From positions 124,001 through 188,000 of the forward strand of contig JAGCSR010000049.1 of the NCBI GenBank assembly GCA_017964005.1: a DNA stretch of 64,000 bases, in the 5' to 3' direction. Shown here in pieces: positions 19,495-28,752 of the stretch. The stretch is from Clostridiales bacterium (lineage in GTDB: Bacteria > Bacillota > Clostridia > Saccharofermentanales > Saccharofermentanaceae). Every line of letters begins with the position of its first letter. Positions within the stretch are counted from its first letter, which is position 1. The translations under genes and the position numbers were made by a program. Below the pieces are notes generated by a model that saw nothing but the letters and a program-made list of their open reading frames with translations, had not been told where the DNA came from and ran no database searches.

Positions 19495-20154
19495 ATGTTT
19501 GAGATCAATGAATATCTGGACCTGACACATACGATTGCGTCGGACCTTCTGGAAAATGTCAAATACCCCTGGGAAGCGCTTCCCAGGATTGGTGAGTTTG
19601 TCACGGCTATAGGCGCGTCCCTTGACCCCGATGTTTATGAATACAAAGGTGATAATATCTGGATCGCAAAGAGCGCCAAGGTCTTCGATACGGCATATAT
19701 AGCACCCAATGTGATCATCGGCCCCGATACCGAGGTCAGACACTGCGCTTTTATCAGGGGCAATGCACTGGTGGGCGCAAATGCCGTTGTAGGCAATTCC
19801 ACGGAACTTAAGAATGTGATCCTGTTCGATAATGTTCAGGTGCCGCACTATAACTATGTGGGCGATTCCATTCTGGGGTATAAGGCTCATCTCGGCGCCG
19901 GATCCATTACATCCAATGTAAAGTCCGATAAGACCTTGGTTGTCGTAAAGTACGACGGCGGAGAGATCGCGACAGGCCTTAAGAAATTCGGTGCGATAGT
20001 AGGCGACTGCGTTGAAGTCGGGTGCGGTTCCATCTTAAATCCCGGTACTGTTGTCGGACGCAATTCCAGGATCTATCCTCTTTCTTCCGTAAGAGGTGTC
20101 ATCCCGCAAGATTCAGTCTATAAGAAGGCAGGGGAGATTGCAGGGATAGTATAA
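19495..20154 (+). CDS. Hexapeptide-repeat acyltransferase resembling the GlmU C-terminal domain
   Basis: A 219-residue left-handed beta-helix protein with hexapeptide turns from about residue 60 to 200. Its middle part (PHYNYVGDSILGYKAHLGAG) is close to the acetyltransferase half of GlmU, which acetylates glucosamine-1-phosphate. The pyrophosphorylase half is absent. Its place directly after glmM supports a role in UDP-GlcNAc synthesis with a separate uridylyltransferase elsewhere, but the acceptor is inferred. GGAG precedes the ATG by 8 bases. Confidence 0.8.
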   Translation: MFEINEYLDLTHTIASDLLENVKYPWEALPRIGEFVTAIGASLDPDVYEYKGDNIWIAKSAKVFDTAYIAPNVIIGPDTEVRHCAFIRGNALVGANAVVGNSTELKNVILFDNVQVPHYNYVGDSILGYKAHLGAGSITSNVKSDKTLVVVKYDGGEIATGLKKFGAIVGDCVEVGCGSILNPGTVVGRNSRIYPLSSVRGVIPQDSVYKKAGEIAGIV

Positions 20155-20186
20155 GAGGAACAACGAATATTTGGGGGGAATATAAC

Positions 20187-22439
20187 ATGACTAAGAAACT
20201 ATCAATTAAGACGGGACTTACGATTTTTACGATCTTAACGATTGCATTGACCGTTCTTTCATTTCCGGAGTTGATCAATTGCAAAGACGATGTGCTTGCA
20301 GCAAGTGACAAGGAATACGCAATATCTGTCTCAGGAATAGGCGTAAATGATGACAACAAGGACGACATACTGGGCCAGGGCAACAAGGAAGCAGTATATT
20401 ATCCCGAGACGAACACGCTTGAACTGAACGGGAATGTTAATTGCATTCACCACAGTGTGCCGGGTCTTACGATAAAGGTCGCGAAAGACGTTAAGGTTTC
20501 GACAGAAGATGAGGTTGCGATCGGAATCACGGCTGATACTACCATTACCGGGCCCGGAAAATTTTATGTAAGTGGAGATCCTTCCGTAACTGTTTGCATT
20601 GCCTGTTTTGCTGATCTGACGATCAAAGACGCCAATCTGGATCTATATGGTCTATATGGTATTTTAGGTAATGACGGTGATGAAAACCTGACTATAGATA
20701 ATTCCTTTATACATTGTCGGTCTAATAAAGCTTCTATTTGTTATTTTAATGGTGGCATAGAGATAAAGGATTCTGCTTTACTGGATCGGTATAAAGTCAG
20801 TTATACTGATGAAGTTTACAGAAGCGGTTATTCCGTATGCAAGCCTGACGGACAGACTATAGCGAAAAGTATAGATATCATCCCGGGCTACGGCCTTACG
20901 GTTGCAGGAATACCGGTTACCAAGTCAAACAAAAGCGATGTTCTCGGGAACGGGAAAAAGGAAGCAGTATACGATCCTGTAAACAATATAATTGAACTTA
21001 ACGGAAATATTATTTCTCCTGAAAATGGCGGTATTAGGAGTTATGTTAAGGATCTTACCATAAAGGTTAATAAGGATGTTAAGATTACATGCGGTGACGA
21101 TTATTGTGAGGAACCTTTAAGGCTTGAAGAAAGCGCAACTATAACAGGTCCCGGGAAACTCATTTTAAAGTCGGAAGAAGCAATAGCTTCGTGTTGTTTT
21201 AATGGAGGTCTGAAGATAATAGATGCGGATATTGAATGTCTGTCAGACATTTATGGGATTGCGAGGGAATCCAATAGAGAACCTCTTGTCATAGAAAATT
21301 CTTATGTTCATGCAACAGGTGGTTGGTCTGCGATCGGATCTGTGTATGAGGGAATTGATCTTAACTGTGTGAAGATCGCGGAACCCGCAGGTGCAAAGGT
21401 ATTTTACAATTATGTTGAATATTATATTGCTGTTGAGGCTGATACCAGACCAACAGAAATCAAACTCGAACCTTCTCACAACTGGGGTGAATGGAAGGTT
21501 ACGACGAAAGCTGAGGTAGGTAAGAAGGGCGTTGAGACCCGCACGTGCCCTGATTGCGGAAGGGCAGAGCATCGTGATATCCCCGCGATAGAACCTTCTG
21601 CAACGCCTACAGCTACTCCCGCGCCTACCACGGCTCCGACTGCATTTCCCACCGGCGCCGCTGCCGATGTTACATTGAAGATCGATAAAGAGACTGCAAA
21701 TGTTGTCTGCGGCAAGACTCTGACACTGAAGGCAACACTTACCGGATCTTCCGAAAAGTTATCCTGGAAGACATCAGATAAGAAGATCGCAACCGTAGAT
21801 GCTAACGGTAAGATCTCTGCCAAGATGGCCGGCGCCGTAACTGTTACCGCTACAGCTGCAGGCAAGAGCGTTGAGTGCAAGGTAACAGTGCTCTACAAGG
21901 ATGTAACCAAGTCCAAGGACTTCTGGTTTGCACCTACAAACTATCTGACAGCTAAGGGAGTTGTTAAGGGCTACGACAACCAGACCAAGTTCAAGCCTGC
22001 GAATAAGTGTACAAGAGCACAGATGGTAACATTCATCTGGAGACTTATGGGTGAGCCCGCACCTAAGGCAAAGACCTGCAAGTTCAAGGATGTAAAGAAG
22101 ACAGACTACTTCTATAGGGCATGTATCTGGGGTAATGAGAAGAAGATCGTCGAAGGTTATAAGGACGGAACCTTCGGACCTCAGATCGTGTGCGCCAGAC
22201 GTCATGCCGTCACGTTCCTTTGGAGACTGGCAGGACAGCCGAAGCCTAAGACGACCAAGAACCCGTTCAAGGATGTAAAGAAGTCTGATTACTTCTATAA
22301 GGCAACTCTTTGGGCATCCGAGAAGAAGATCCTGGCAGGGTATTCCGACGGAACCTTCAAGCCTAACGGTGACTGCCTGAGACGCCAGATGGTTACATTC
22401 CTCTACAAGTACGATAAGTTTATTAACGGCAAAGGATAA
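20187..22439 (+). CDS. Secreted surface protein with Ig-like (BIG2) and three SLH domains
   Basis: A 750-residue exported protein. A hydrophobic signal sequence (about residues 8-37) is followed by two related beta-rich modules. Both open with a similar pattern (V-x-GI-x-V ... DDILG/SDVLG ... NTLELNG/NIIELNG), near residues 48 and 235. Then come a cysteine-containing HNWGEW repeat, a Thr/Pro/Ala linker, a BIG2 domain (about 495-570) and three S-layer homology domains with TRAQMVTFIWRL-type helices up to the end. SLH domains anchor proteins to pyruvylated secondary wall polymers. It lies 32 bases after the acetyltransferase gene with GGGGGG as ribosome-binding site. Ligand unknown. Confidence 0.85.
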   Translation: MTKKLSIKTGLTIFTILTIALTVLSFPELINCKDDVLAASDKEYAISVSGIGVNDDNKDDILGQGNKEAVYYPETNTLELNGNVNCIHHSVPGLTIKVAKDVKVSTEDEVAIGITADTTITGPGKFYVSGDPSVTVCIACFADLTIKDANLDLYGLYGILGNDGDENLTIDNSFIHCRSNKASICYFNGGIEIKDSALLDRYKVSYTDEVYRSGYSVCKPDGQTIAKSIDIIPGYGLTVAGIPVTKSNKSDVLGNGKKEAVYDPVNNIIELNGNIISPENGGIRSYVKDLTIKVNKDVKITCGDDYCEEPLRLEESATITGPGKLILKSEEAIASCCFNGGLKIIDADIECLSDIYGIARESNREPLVIENSYVHATGGWSAIGSVYEGIDLNCVKIAEPAGAKVFYNYVEYYIAVEADTRPTEIKLEPSHNWGEWKVTTKAEVGKKGVETRTCPDCGRAEHRDIPAIEPSATPTATPAPTTAPTAFPTGAAADVTLKIDKETANVVCGKTLTLKATLTGSSEKLSWKTSDKKIATVDANGKISAKMAGAVTVTATAAGKSVECKVTVLYKDVTKSKDFWFAPTNYLTAKGVVKGYDNQTKFKPANKCTRAQMVTFIWRLMGEPAPKAKTCKFKDVKKTDYFYRACIWGNEKKIVEGYKDGTFGPQIVCARRHAVTFLWRLAGQPKPKTTKNPFKDVKKSDYFYKATLWASEKKILAGYSDGTFKPNGDCLRRQMVTFLYKYDKFINGKG

Positions 22440-22455
22440 TCAAAGATAATAACGC

Positions 22456-22480
22456 AAAAAAACTGCCCCGAAAGGGGCAG
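22456..22480. terminator. Bidirectional intrinsic terminator
   Basis: CTGCCCC-GAAA-GGGGCAG, a 7-bp GC stem with a GNRA-type loop. Seven A on its left give a perfect U-run for the minus-strand HEAT gene. The right side (TATCTTT) is weaker for the SLH gene. Confidence 0.9.
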
Positions 22481-22507
22481 TATCTTTGAGAAAATCAAAA
22501 TATCCTG

Positions 22508-22849
22508 TTATACAAGGTTTGTCTTAAGTCTGTCGAATGCTGCTTTGGCAACCTGACGGACATTAGGATCTGAATCTGCGAAAGCAAGCTTCTTGACATA
22601 TTCTTCACAATGCTTTGCATTGATCTCGGCCGCGGAAGTAGCAGCGGCAGCTCTTACCATAGGATCGGAATCGCGAAGAAGGGGAATGAGAGCCATGCCT
22701 GAATCGTAGGTTGGGATCATGCCCATTGCGATCGCTACTTCGGCCCTGACGGAAGGATCTGCGTCGGACGCAAACTTAAGAAGAGCACCAAGCTTCTGCT
22801 TGCCTCCAAGCTTACGAACCTTATCGATTATTGCATCAGATCTTGCCAC
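22508..22849 (-). CDS. Short HEAT-repeat protein
   Basis: About 113 residues made of three helical HEAT-like repeats (DADPSVRAEVAIAMG, DSDPMVRAAAATSAA, DSDPNVRQVAKAAFD). This is an all-helical scaffold of the PBS-lyase/HEAT type used for protein binding. No catalytic motif is visible. The GTG at 22849 is chosen because GGAGG ends 8 bases before it. An in-frame GTG 30 bases upstream has no ribosome-binding site. A TATAAT lies upstream on the minus strand near 22895. Partner unknown. Confidence 0.75.
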   Translation of the reverse strand: MARSDAIIDKVRKLGGKQKLGALLKFASDADPSVRAEVAIAMGMIPTYDSGMALIPLLRDSDPMVRAAAATSAAEINAKHCEEYVKKLAFADSDPNVRQVAKAAFDRLKTNLV

Positions 22850-22970
22850 TTTGTAAGCCTCCGTCAATCTTGCTATCACGCATATTCATTGACTATATTA
22901 TATATGAAATGGTAGACAATTCTATAAATATTTTGTGTACAAAGTATTAATCAATAATCTGTGCAAGTGC

Positions 22971-23005
22971 AAATAAAAGGACCGCAATCCCTTGGGATTA
23001 CGGTC
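22971..23005 (-). terminator. Intrinsic terminator after tRNA-Lys
   Basis: On the minus strand GACCGTAATCCC pairs with GGGATTGCGGTC (12 bp with one wobble) and is followed by CTTTTATTT. It begins 4 bases after the tRNA 3' end. Confidence 0.85.
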
Positions 23006-23008
23006 TTC

Positions 23009-23084
23009 TGGTGCACCTTCAGGGACTCGAACCCGGGGCCCACTGATTAAGAGTCAGTTGCTCTACCATCTGAGCTAAAGGTGC
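23009..23084 (-). tRNA. tRNA-Lys (anticodon CTT)
   Basis: A 76-base cloverleaf with encoded CCA. The acceptor stem is GCACCTT/AAGGTGC with discriminator A. The anticodon arm is ACTGA-CTCTTAA-TCAGT, giving CTT, and the T-arm is CCGGGTTCGAGTCCC-like. It has its own promoter and terminator. Confidence 0.97.
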
Positions 23085-23108
23085 GTGTTTGCTTTCGCAA
23101 CGGACACA

Positions 23109-23137
23109 ATTATATATATAAGTAATTTCTAAGTCAA
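23109..23137 (-). promoter_or_regulatory. Promoter of tRNA-Lys
   Basis: On the minus strand TTGACT (23132-23137) and TATAAT (23109-23114) with an ideal 17-base spacer, about 25 bases before the tRNA. Confidence 0.85.
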
Positions 23138-23162
23138 GAGCAAATTGTGAGCAAAATAGAGA

Positions 23163-24272
23163 TCAGACAAAATAATCTGTCATATCAAGGGAGGAGAATC
23201 CCTCGGTGAGAGGCAGTTCAACGGCTTTCCCGAGCTTTGCGGACTTATATATGCCCATGAGAGTATCTACCGAAGAATAACCGTCATAAGCTGATGCTAT
23301 CGGTTCTTTATCGTTGATGATGCAGTCATAGAGGTCTTTATAGATCCCGAGATGCGGGTTCAGTGCCGTCTTGAAAGATCCTATGCCTCCGGCTTTCAGC
23401 TGAGCCGTAAGGTAACGGGAGTTGAGTTCCTTCCCGCGTTCGTCTCTGATGTCTATATGTGCTTTGCCGGACACGAGGCCCATAGTGATCTGGCCTTTCT
23501 CGCAGAAGACCGAGAACTCGGCGGAGTGTCTGGCAGGAGAGGTTGCTGTTGTTCCTTCTATATGTGCCAAAGAACCGTCTTCCATTCGAAGGATGGCATA
23601 TCCGAGATCTTCTGCTTCGATGTGGCGGAGTCTTTGTGCGATCATGGCCTGGGCTTCAACAGGTTCTGTTCCCATAAGCCATACGAGAAGGTCTATCGCG
23701 TGAATGGTCTGGTTCATGAGAGCCCCGCCGTCAGCTTTCCAGGTTCCTCGCCAGGCGGCAGAATCGTAGTAATCGTCGCCGTGTCCCCATCTGACATAGA
23801 TCGACCCGTGAGTTACCTTTCCGAAAACTCCTTTGGATATGTCATGCTGAAGGAGTCCTACAACGGGAAGATACCTGTAGATATGTCCCATCGCGATCTT
23901 GCGGGATGTCTTCTTTGAGATGTCGTAGATCGCGCGGGCTTCATCCTCGGACATTGCCATGGGCTTCTCGAGGAGGAGATTCGCACCTGCTTCCATAGCA
24001 TATTTGGCAGTTTCATAGTGAAGACCGGAAGGCAAGGTGATAGATACAACATCGGGATGAAGTTCATCGATCGCTTTCTTGTAGTCATCGAAGATCTTGG
24101 CAGTGGTTCCTGCTTTCCCGCAGTTTGCGATCATCTGCTTTGCCGCGTTTTCATTGACGTCGCAGGCTCCTGCGAGTTCATATTCGGATGAGAGAGTCTT
24201 TATCGCTTTGGCGTGCTTCTCGGATACTCTGCCGCAGCCGCAGACAAGAACCTTAAGTGTTCGATCTTCCAC
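23163..24272 (-). CDS. Gfo/Idh/MocA family NAD(P)-dependent oxidoreductase
   Basis: A 369-residue sugar- or inositol-type dehydrogenase. The N-terminal Rossmann fold reads VLVCGCGRVSEKHAKAI, with the family segment LLEKPMAMSEDEA near residue 95 (the EKP motif with the active-site Lys). The C-terminal sheet domain contains DGGALMNQTIHAIDLLVWLMG, with the conserved D-G-G-x-L...H-x-x-D-x-x pattern. The GTG start at 24272 follows GGAGG by 9 bases. The open frame runs further upstream, but that part overlaps the divergent gene and carries no family motif. The substrate is unknown. Confidence 0.9.
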   Translation of the reverse strand: MEDRTLKVLVCGCGRVSEKHAKAIKTLSSEYELAGACDVNENAAKQMIANCGKAGTTAKIFDDYKKAIDELHPDVVSITLPSGLHYETAKYAMEAGANLLLEKPMAMSEDEARAIYDISKKTSRKIAMGHIYRYLPVVGLLQHDISKGVFGKVTHGSIYVRWGHGDDYYDSAAWRGTWKADGGALMNQTIHAIDLLVWLMGTEPVEAQAMIAQRLRHIEAEDLGYAILRMEDGSLAHIEGTTATSPARHSAEFSVFCEKGQITMGLVSGKAHIDIRDERGKELNSRYLTAQLKAGGIGSFKTALNPHLGIYKDLYDCIINDKEPIASAYDGYSSVDTLMGIYKSAKLGKAVELPLTEGFSSLDMTDYFV

Positions 24273-24365
24273 TTGACCTATCCTCCATTTTTTTCGATAA
24301 GATAGTTTAACATAAAATAATATATAATATTCGAAAAGGCAAACCAGCGGCGGAGGTATGTTCTT

Positions 24366-25688
24366 ATGAACATGAAGGATCTGATCGAACGCAAAAGATA
24401 CGGTGAGGCGCTTACCAAGGAAGAGATAGAGTTTATCGTCAAGGGCGCCACGGATAAGAGCATTCCCGACTTTCAGATATCGGCATTCCTTATGGCTGTT
24501 GTATTCGCCGGCATGAACAACGATGAGATCACTAACCTTACGATGGCGATGGCACACTCCGGGACCATGCTGGATCTGTCTTTCGCAGGAGACGTAACGG
24601 TAGATAAGCATTCCACTGGAGGCGTGGGAGATAAAGTCACACCGCTCCTCCTGCCGCTGCTCGCGACTTTCGGGATAAAGACGGTCAAGCTGTCGGGCAA
24701 GGGTCTGGGCTTTACCGGCGGTACTATAGATAAGTTTGCATCGATAGAAGGGTTCCAATACAAGATCGCGCCGGAAGAATTCCGGGATCACGTAATGAAG
24801 TGCGGAATGGTCATTGCGGGCGCGACTACGGATATAGCGCCTGCCGACAGAAGGCTCTATGCGATCCGTGACGTTACCGGGACCGTTGATTCGATCCCGT
24901 TGATCGCATCGAGCATCATGAGCAAGAAGCTTGCAGGCGGTTCAGATGTGATCGTTCTGGATGTTACATGCGGGTCCGGCGCGTTCATGAAGACCTTTGA
25001 CAGAGCGCACGAGCTTGCCCGCGCCATGATCGAGATCGGCAACGGAGCAGGCAGAAAAACTGTTGCCGTTATCACCGATATGGATCAGCCTTTGGGCGAA
25101 TCCTGCGGCAATACCCTTGAGATGATGGAAGTCATGCGCACATTTGCCGGGAGGGGCTCGGCGGATGTCATAGAGGCTGTCTGCCGCATCGCCGCGGAAT
25201 GCATCAAAGCTTCCGGCAAAGCCAACGGACTTGCGGGAGACGATCTGCTCTATGCCTGCGCCGACAGGCTTACGAACGGTCAGGCTCTCGAAAAGTTCTA
25301 CGAACTCATCGATTCCCAGGGCGGTAAGATAACCGCGGCCGGTCCTGTCTATAAGACGATGCCCTTCGAGGCCATGAGAGTGACAGCTCCTTCTGACGGA
25401 TACGTCAGTTCCATCAAGACCGACACCATAGGCCACGCGACCAATGAACTGGGGGCGGGAAGAACGGACAGAGGTCAGGAGATCGACTACGGTGCCGGCA
25501 TCAAGTTCTATGCCAAGAGGGGCGATAAGGTGAGAAGAGGAGATGTTCTCTGTTCACTTTGTCACGGTGAAGGCAGGCAGGTAGAAGAAGAACTGCTTTT
25601 CGATGTGATGGAGGAAGTCCTCGGAGCATATGTTATAACGGAAGAGCCTCCTGAGGAACGCCCGGTTGTAATGGAAGTGTTATCTTAA
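24366..25688 (+). CDS. Pyrimidine-nucleoside (thymidine) phosphorylase
   Basis: Cleaves thymidine, deoxyuridine or uridine with phosphate for pyrimidine salvage. The family signature SGKGLGFTGGTIDK is intact, as is the phosphate-binding KHSTGGVGDK near residue 85. The 440-residue length and the C-terminal domain (AGRTDRG..., YGAGI) are typical of pdp/deoA. A TATAAT lies near 24330. The ribosome-binding site GGAGG is 7-8 bases from the ATG. It is divergent from the Gfo/Idh/MocA gene. Confidence 0.95.
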   Translation: MNMKDLIERKRYGEALTKEEIEFIVKGATDKSIPDFQISAFLMAVVFAGMNNDEITNLTMAMAHSGTMLDLSFAGDVTVDKHSTGGVGDKVTPLLLPLLATFGIKTVKLSGKGLGFTGGTIDKFASIEGFQYKIAPEEFRDHVMKCGMVIAGATTDIAPADRRLYAIRDVTGTVDSIPLIASSIMSKKLAGGSDVIVLDVTCGSGAFMKTFDRAHELARAMIEIGNGAGRKTVAVITDMDQPLGESCGNTLEMMEVMRTFAGRGSADVIEAVCRIAAECIKASGKANGLAGDDLLYACADRLTNGQALEKFYELIDSQGGKITAAGPVYKTMPFEAMRVTAPSDGYVSSIKTDTIGHATNELGAGRTDRGQEIDYGAGIKFYAKRGDKVRRGDVLCSLCHGEGRQVEEELLFDVMEEVLGAYVITEEPPEERPVVMEVLS

Positions 25689-25693
25689 TCTTC

Positions 25694-25721
25694 TTGCGTT
25701 TTGACTTCATTAATGTATAAT
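25694..25721 (+). promoter_or_regulatory. Candidate promoter of ruvC
   Basis: TTGCGT (25694-25699) and TATAAT (25716-25721), spaced 16 bases, about 30 bases before ruvC. A better-looking TTGACT at 25701 is too close to the -10 box. Confidence 0.45.
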
Positions 25722-25750
25722 AAAACGAACAAATGTTTTAAGAGGCGGAT

Positions 25751-26311
25751 ATGGCAGGACCAGTAACACAGACGATAATCGGGATCGACCCGGGTTATGC
25801 GATCACCGGCTACGGTATCGTATCCAAGGCCGGGAACAAGCTCAAGGTAATAGATTACGGAGTGATCGAGACCAAGGCTCATACGGAGTTCCCGTCGAGG
25901 CTCCTTACGATCAACGAGAAGGTAAGGTTCCTGCTCGAACAGTACAAACCTGATCTTATGGCTGTTGAAGAACTCTTTATGGGGAATAACAGGACGACTG
26001 CCGTCGGAACCGCGCAGGCCAGAGGTGTTGTGATCGTTGAAGCTGCAAGGCTCGATATTCCCGTATATGAGTTTACTCCGGGTCAGATCAAGCTGGCTGT
26101 TACGGGATACGGGAAGGCCGACAAGAACCAGGTCCAGCAGATGATCAAGTCTTTGTTGAGTCTGGATAAGATCCCTAAGCCTGATGATGCCGCTGACGCT
26201 TTGGCTGTCGCGGTGTGTCTGGCCAATACGGGAACTGCCTTTGCAGGCAAGGCCGTATCAGGTTACCAATACGGAAGATACGGTTACTCCAAGCGCAACG
26301 GGTTCGGCTGA
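25751..26311 (+). CDS. ruvC: Holliday junction endonuclease RuvC
   Basis: Cuts Holliday junctions in the RuvABC resolvasome. The RNase H-like fold shows the acidic catalytic set: Asp of IGIDPGYAITGYG near residue 13, Glu-Glu of AVEELFMGNN near 75, and PDDAADALAVA near 145. The length of 186 residues is slightly above the usual 160-175 because of a C-terminal tail rich in Tyr and Gly. ruvC, ruvA and ruvB follow each other here. Confidence 0.96.
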   Translation: MAGPVTQTIIGIDPGYAITGYGIVSKAGNKLKVIDYGVIETKAHTEFPSRLLTINEKVRFLLEQYKPDLMAVEELFMGNNRTTAVGTAQARGVVIVEAARLDIPVYEFTPGQIKLAVTGYGKADKNQVQQMIKSLLSLDKIPKPDDAADALAVAVCLANTGTAFAGKAVSGYQYGRYGYSKRNGFG

Positions 26312-26343
26312 CGACATCAACAATATAATACAGGAGACAGGAT

Positions 26344-26991
26344 ATGTATTCTTACATCAAAGGAACTTTGGAAGAACGGGACGAACTGACCATTACGGTC
26401 GAGAACGGCGGAATCGGTTATCTTATCAATATGCCTTTCGCGCTGTCATCAGAACTTGGGCACTTAGGGTCTGAGGTCAAGGTATATGTTTATCAGTCGG
26501 TCAAGGAAGATGATATCTCTTTGTTCGGATTTAATACCCGGGATTCCAAGGATATGTTCATGAGGCTTATCTCAGTATCGGGTGTCGGCCCGAAGGTCGC
26601 GCATTCCATATGTTCCCAGCTGTCTCCGGAGAAATTTGCCATGGCAGTCATTTCCGGCAATGTCGCATCCCTTACTCAGGTCAAAGGCCTGGGCAAGAAG
26701 GGCGCCGAGAGGATAATTGTAGATCTTAAGGACAAGATGAAGGAAGATTCCATCGCTAACCGCGGTAAGAGCGTTGCCGTGGTGGAAGATACGGAATCCG
26801 GTATCGACCGTACAGTTATCAGCGGCGCTGATACATCTGTCATCAAGGATGCGGAGGATGCTTTGGTAATGCTAGGTTATAAGCCTGATCTTGCAGTCGT
26901 CGCCGTAGCTCAGTCCTATGAGGAAGGAATATCTTTGGAAAATCTTATCAAGAAGGCTTTGAAGGCCGCCTCAGGAGGCAAGTTCGCCTGA
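26344..26991 (+). CDS. ruvA: Holliday junction branch migration protein RuvA
   Basis: DNA-binding subunit that holds the Holliday junction and loads RuvB. Residues 1-65 form the OB fold (MYSYIKGTLEERDE, GGIGYLINMP). Residues about 70-140 carry two helix-hairpin-helix motifs (VSGVGPKVA, VKGLGKKGAERI). The C-terminal domain III (DAEDALVMLGY) contacts RuvB. The 215-residue length is normal. AGGAGA precedes the start. Confidence 0.96.
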   Translation: MYSYIKGTLEERDELTITVENGGIGYLINMPFALSSELGHLGSEVKVYVYQSVKEDDISLFGFNTRDSKDMFMRLISVSGVGPKVAHSICSQLSPEKFAMAVISGNVASLTQVKGLGKKGAERIIVDLKDKMKEDSIANRGKSVAVVEDTESGIDRTVISGADTSVIKDAEDALVMLGYKPDLAVVAVAQSYEEGISLENLIKKALKAASGGKFA

Positions 26992-27050
26992 TATCAAGGC
27001 ACCAGTGTTATACTGAATACGGATAATTACGAAAACCCGAGAGGTCTTAT

Positions 27051-28145
27051 ATGGATTACGACATGTATGAAGATGAGGAGAGAGTCATAGGCCGTACCGC
27101 CCAGCCCCAGGATGCTGACGAGAAGAGCCTAAGACCATATACTTTTGAAGATTATGCAGGCCAGGAGAAGGTCAAGAATAATCTCAAGATCTTTATCGAG
27201 GCAGCCAAATCCAGAGGGGAAGCTTTGGACCATGTTCTGCTTTACGGGCCTCCGGGCTTAGGAAAGACGACCCTTGCAGGCATCATCGCTTCCGAGATGG
27301 GTGTTGCCATGCATATAACTACAGGTCCTTCAATAGAGAAGGCAGGAGACCTTGCGGCTCTTCTTACGAACCTGAATGAGAATGAAGTCCTGTTTATTGA
27401 CGAGATCCACAGGCTCAACAGATCAGTGGAGGAAGTCTTATATCCCGCTATGGAAGACTATTGCCTGGATCTCATGATCGGTAAGGGCCCTTCAGCAAGA
27501 TCTGTAAGACTTGATCTTCCTCACTTTACTCTTGTTGGTGCGACAACCAGAGCCGGAATGCTTTCCGCGCCTCTTCGTGACAGGTTCGGCATGATCCACC
27601 GCTTAGAGATCTATGAACCCGATGAACTCGCAGTAATACTTAAGCGTGACGCGGCTCTCCTTGATATAGTCATAGACGATGACGGACTTGCCAATATCGC
27701 TGCAAGATCAAGAGGTACACCCCGTATCGCCATAAGGCTCCTTAAGAGAATGAGAGACTATGCCCTTTATCTTAAGAAGGATGTTATCGATAAGGAAGTA
27801 TCCGACTTCGGACTTAAGGCTCTCGATATAGACGAAGCAGGTCTTGATGCGGTTGACAGGAGAGTCCTGATGTCGATCGCCGATATTTTCAAGGGCGGCC
27901 CGGTAGGCCTTGAGACACTGGCTGCGGTAACGGGCGAAGATCCCGTAACCATAGAAGATGTTTACGAGCCGTTCCTTCTTCAGAAGGGATATCTTGCCAA
28001 GACCCCCAGAGGAAGAGTCCTCACCATGAGGGCATACGATCATCTGAATATCACGCCTCCTCCGGAAGTTACAGCGCCTAAGAAAGGCCAGGCTCCGGAT
28101 AACATGACTTTCGATCAGCTAAGTTACGATCCTGCCGACGATTAG
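27051..28145 (+). CDS. ruvB: Holliday junction helicase RuvB
   Basis: AAA+ motor that drives branch migration with RuvA. Walker [10 protein letters not shown] (about residue 65), Walker [10 protein letters not shown], sensor 1 [19 protein letters not shown] with the arginine finger, and the C-terminal winged helix (TPRGRVLT) are all present. The N-terminus has a short acidic extension before [13 protein letters not shown] further C-terminal tail extends the protein to 364 residues. queH starts 11 bases later. Confidence 0.97.
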   Translation: MDYDMYEDEERVIGRTAQPQDADEKSLRPYTFEDYAGQEKVKNNLKIFIEAAKSRGEALDHVLLYGPPGLGKTTLAGIIASEMGVAMHITTGPSIEKAGDLAALLTNLNENEVLFIDEIHRLNRSVEEVLYPAMEDYCLDLMIGKGPSARSVRLDLPHFTLVGATTRAGMLSAPLRDRFGMIHRLEIYEPDELAVILKRDAALLDIVIDDDGLANIAARSRGTPRIAIRLLKRMRDYALYLKKDVIDKEVSDFGLKALDIDEAGLDAVDRRVLMSIADIFKGGPVGLETLAAVTGEDPVTIEDVYEPFLLQKGYLAKTPRGRVLTMRAYDHLNITPPPEVTAPKKGQAPDNMTFDQLSYDPADD

Positions 28146-28156
28146 GAGAACAATAT

Positions 28157-28717
28157 ATGAGTATGCTCCTTCACGCATGCTGCGGACCTTGCGCAATGTA
28201 TCCGCTGGACCTGCTTACAGGGCAGGGGCGGGAGCTGGATGTTTTGTGGTATAACCCTAACATTCATCCTCTTTTCGAGTGGGAAAGAAGGCTTGAGAAT
28301 CTCCATAAGGCATGTGACCATTTCAATGTTAAGCTCATTGAACTTGAAGGCTTCGAGGAAGAATACTGGCGTTCCAAAGAATACGAACAGGAATTCGGAT
28401 CCAGATGCGCCATGTGCTACGACAAGAGAATGGATACTGTCGCAAGATATGCTGCAGAACATGGATACGATTCTTTCTGCACGACTTTGTTCGTAAGTCC
28501 CTACCAGCAGCACGAACTGATAAAGAGCACATGCGAGAAGAAGGCGCAGATCTATAATGTCAGTTTCGAATATATGGATTTCAGGCCGGGATTTCGGCAG
28601 GGGCAGAACATGGCAAGGGACATAGGCCTATACAGGCAGAAGTACTGCGGGTGCTGTTTCTCCCTTGACGAATCGGAATTCCGGGATAAAATTCTCAAGT
28701 CAATGGAAAATGTATGA
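28157..28717 (+). CDS. queH: Epoxyqueuosine reductase QueH
   Basis: Catalyses the last step of queuosine synthesis in tRNA, reducing epoxyqueuosine. It is the non-cobalamin replacement for QueG. Cysteine motifs that bind the metal cluster are visible: HACCGPC at residue 6, SRCAMCY near 80 and KYCGCCFS near 160. The 186-residue length is typical. It follows ruvB closely (AGGAGA ribosome-binding site), so it is probably in the same operon. Confidence 0.93.
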   Translation: MSMLLHACCGPCAMYPLDLLTGQGRELDVLWYNPNIHPLFEWERRLENLHKACDHFNVKLIELEGFEEEYWRSKEYEQEFGSRCAMCYDKRMDTVARYAAEHGYDSFCTTLFVSPYQQHELIKSTCEKKAQIYNVSFEYMDFRPGFRQGQNMARDIGLYRQKYCGCCFSLDESEFRDKILKSMENV

Positions 28718-28723
28718 TATAAT
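28715..28723 (+). promoter_or_regulatory. Extended -10 promoter before a small membrane protein gene
   Basis: TGATATAAT (TGn plus TATAAT) overlaps the queH stop codon and lies 30 bases upstream of the next start. No clear -35 hexamer is visible. Confidence 0.5.
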
Positions 28724-28752
28724 CCAATTAGTTATGAAGAAGGAGGAACTTG

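Noticed and set aside
24273..24791. In-frame upstream extension of the Gfo/Idh/MocA gene (173 extra residues)
   Set aside because: It overlaps the divergent phosphorylase gene, has no family similarity, and a GTG with GGAGG at 24272 gives the normal protein.
25701..25721. TTGACT-TATAAT as the ruvC promoter
   Set aside because: The spacing is only 9 bases, too short for sigma-70-type recognition.
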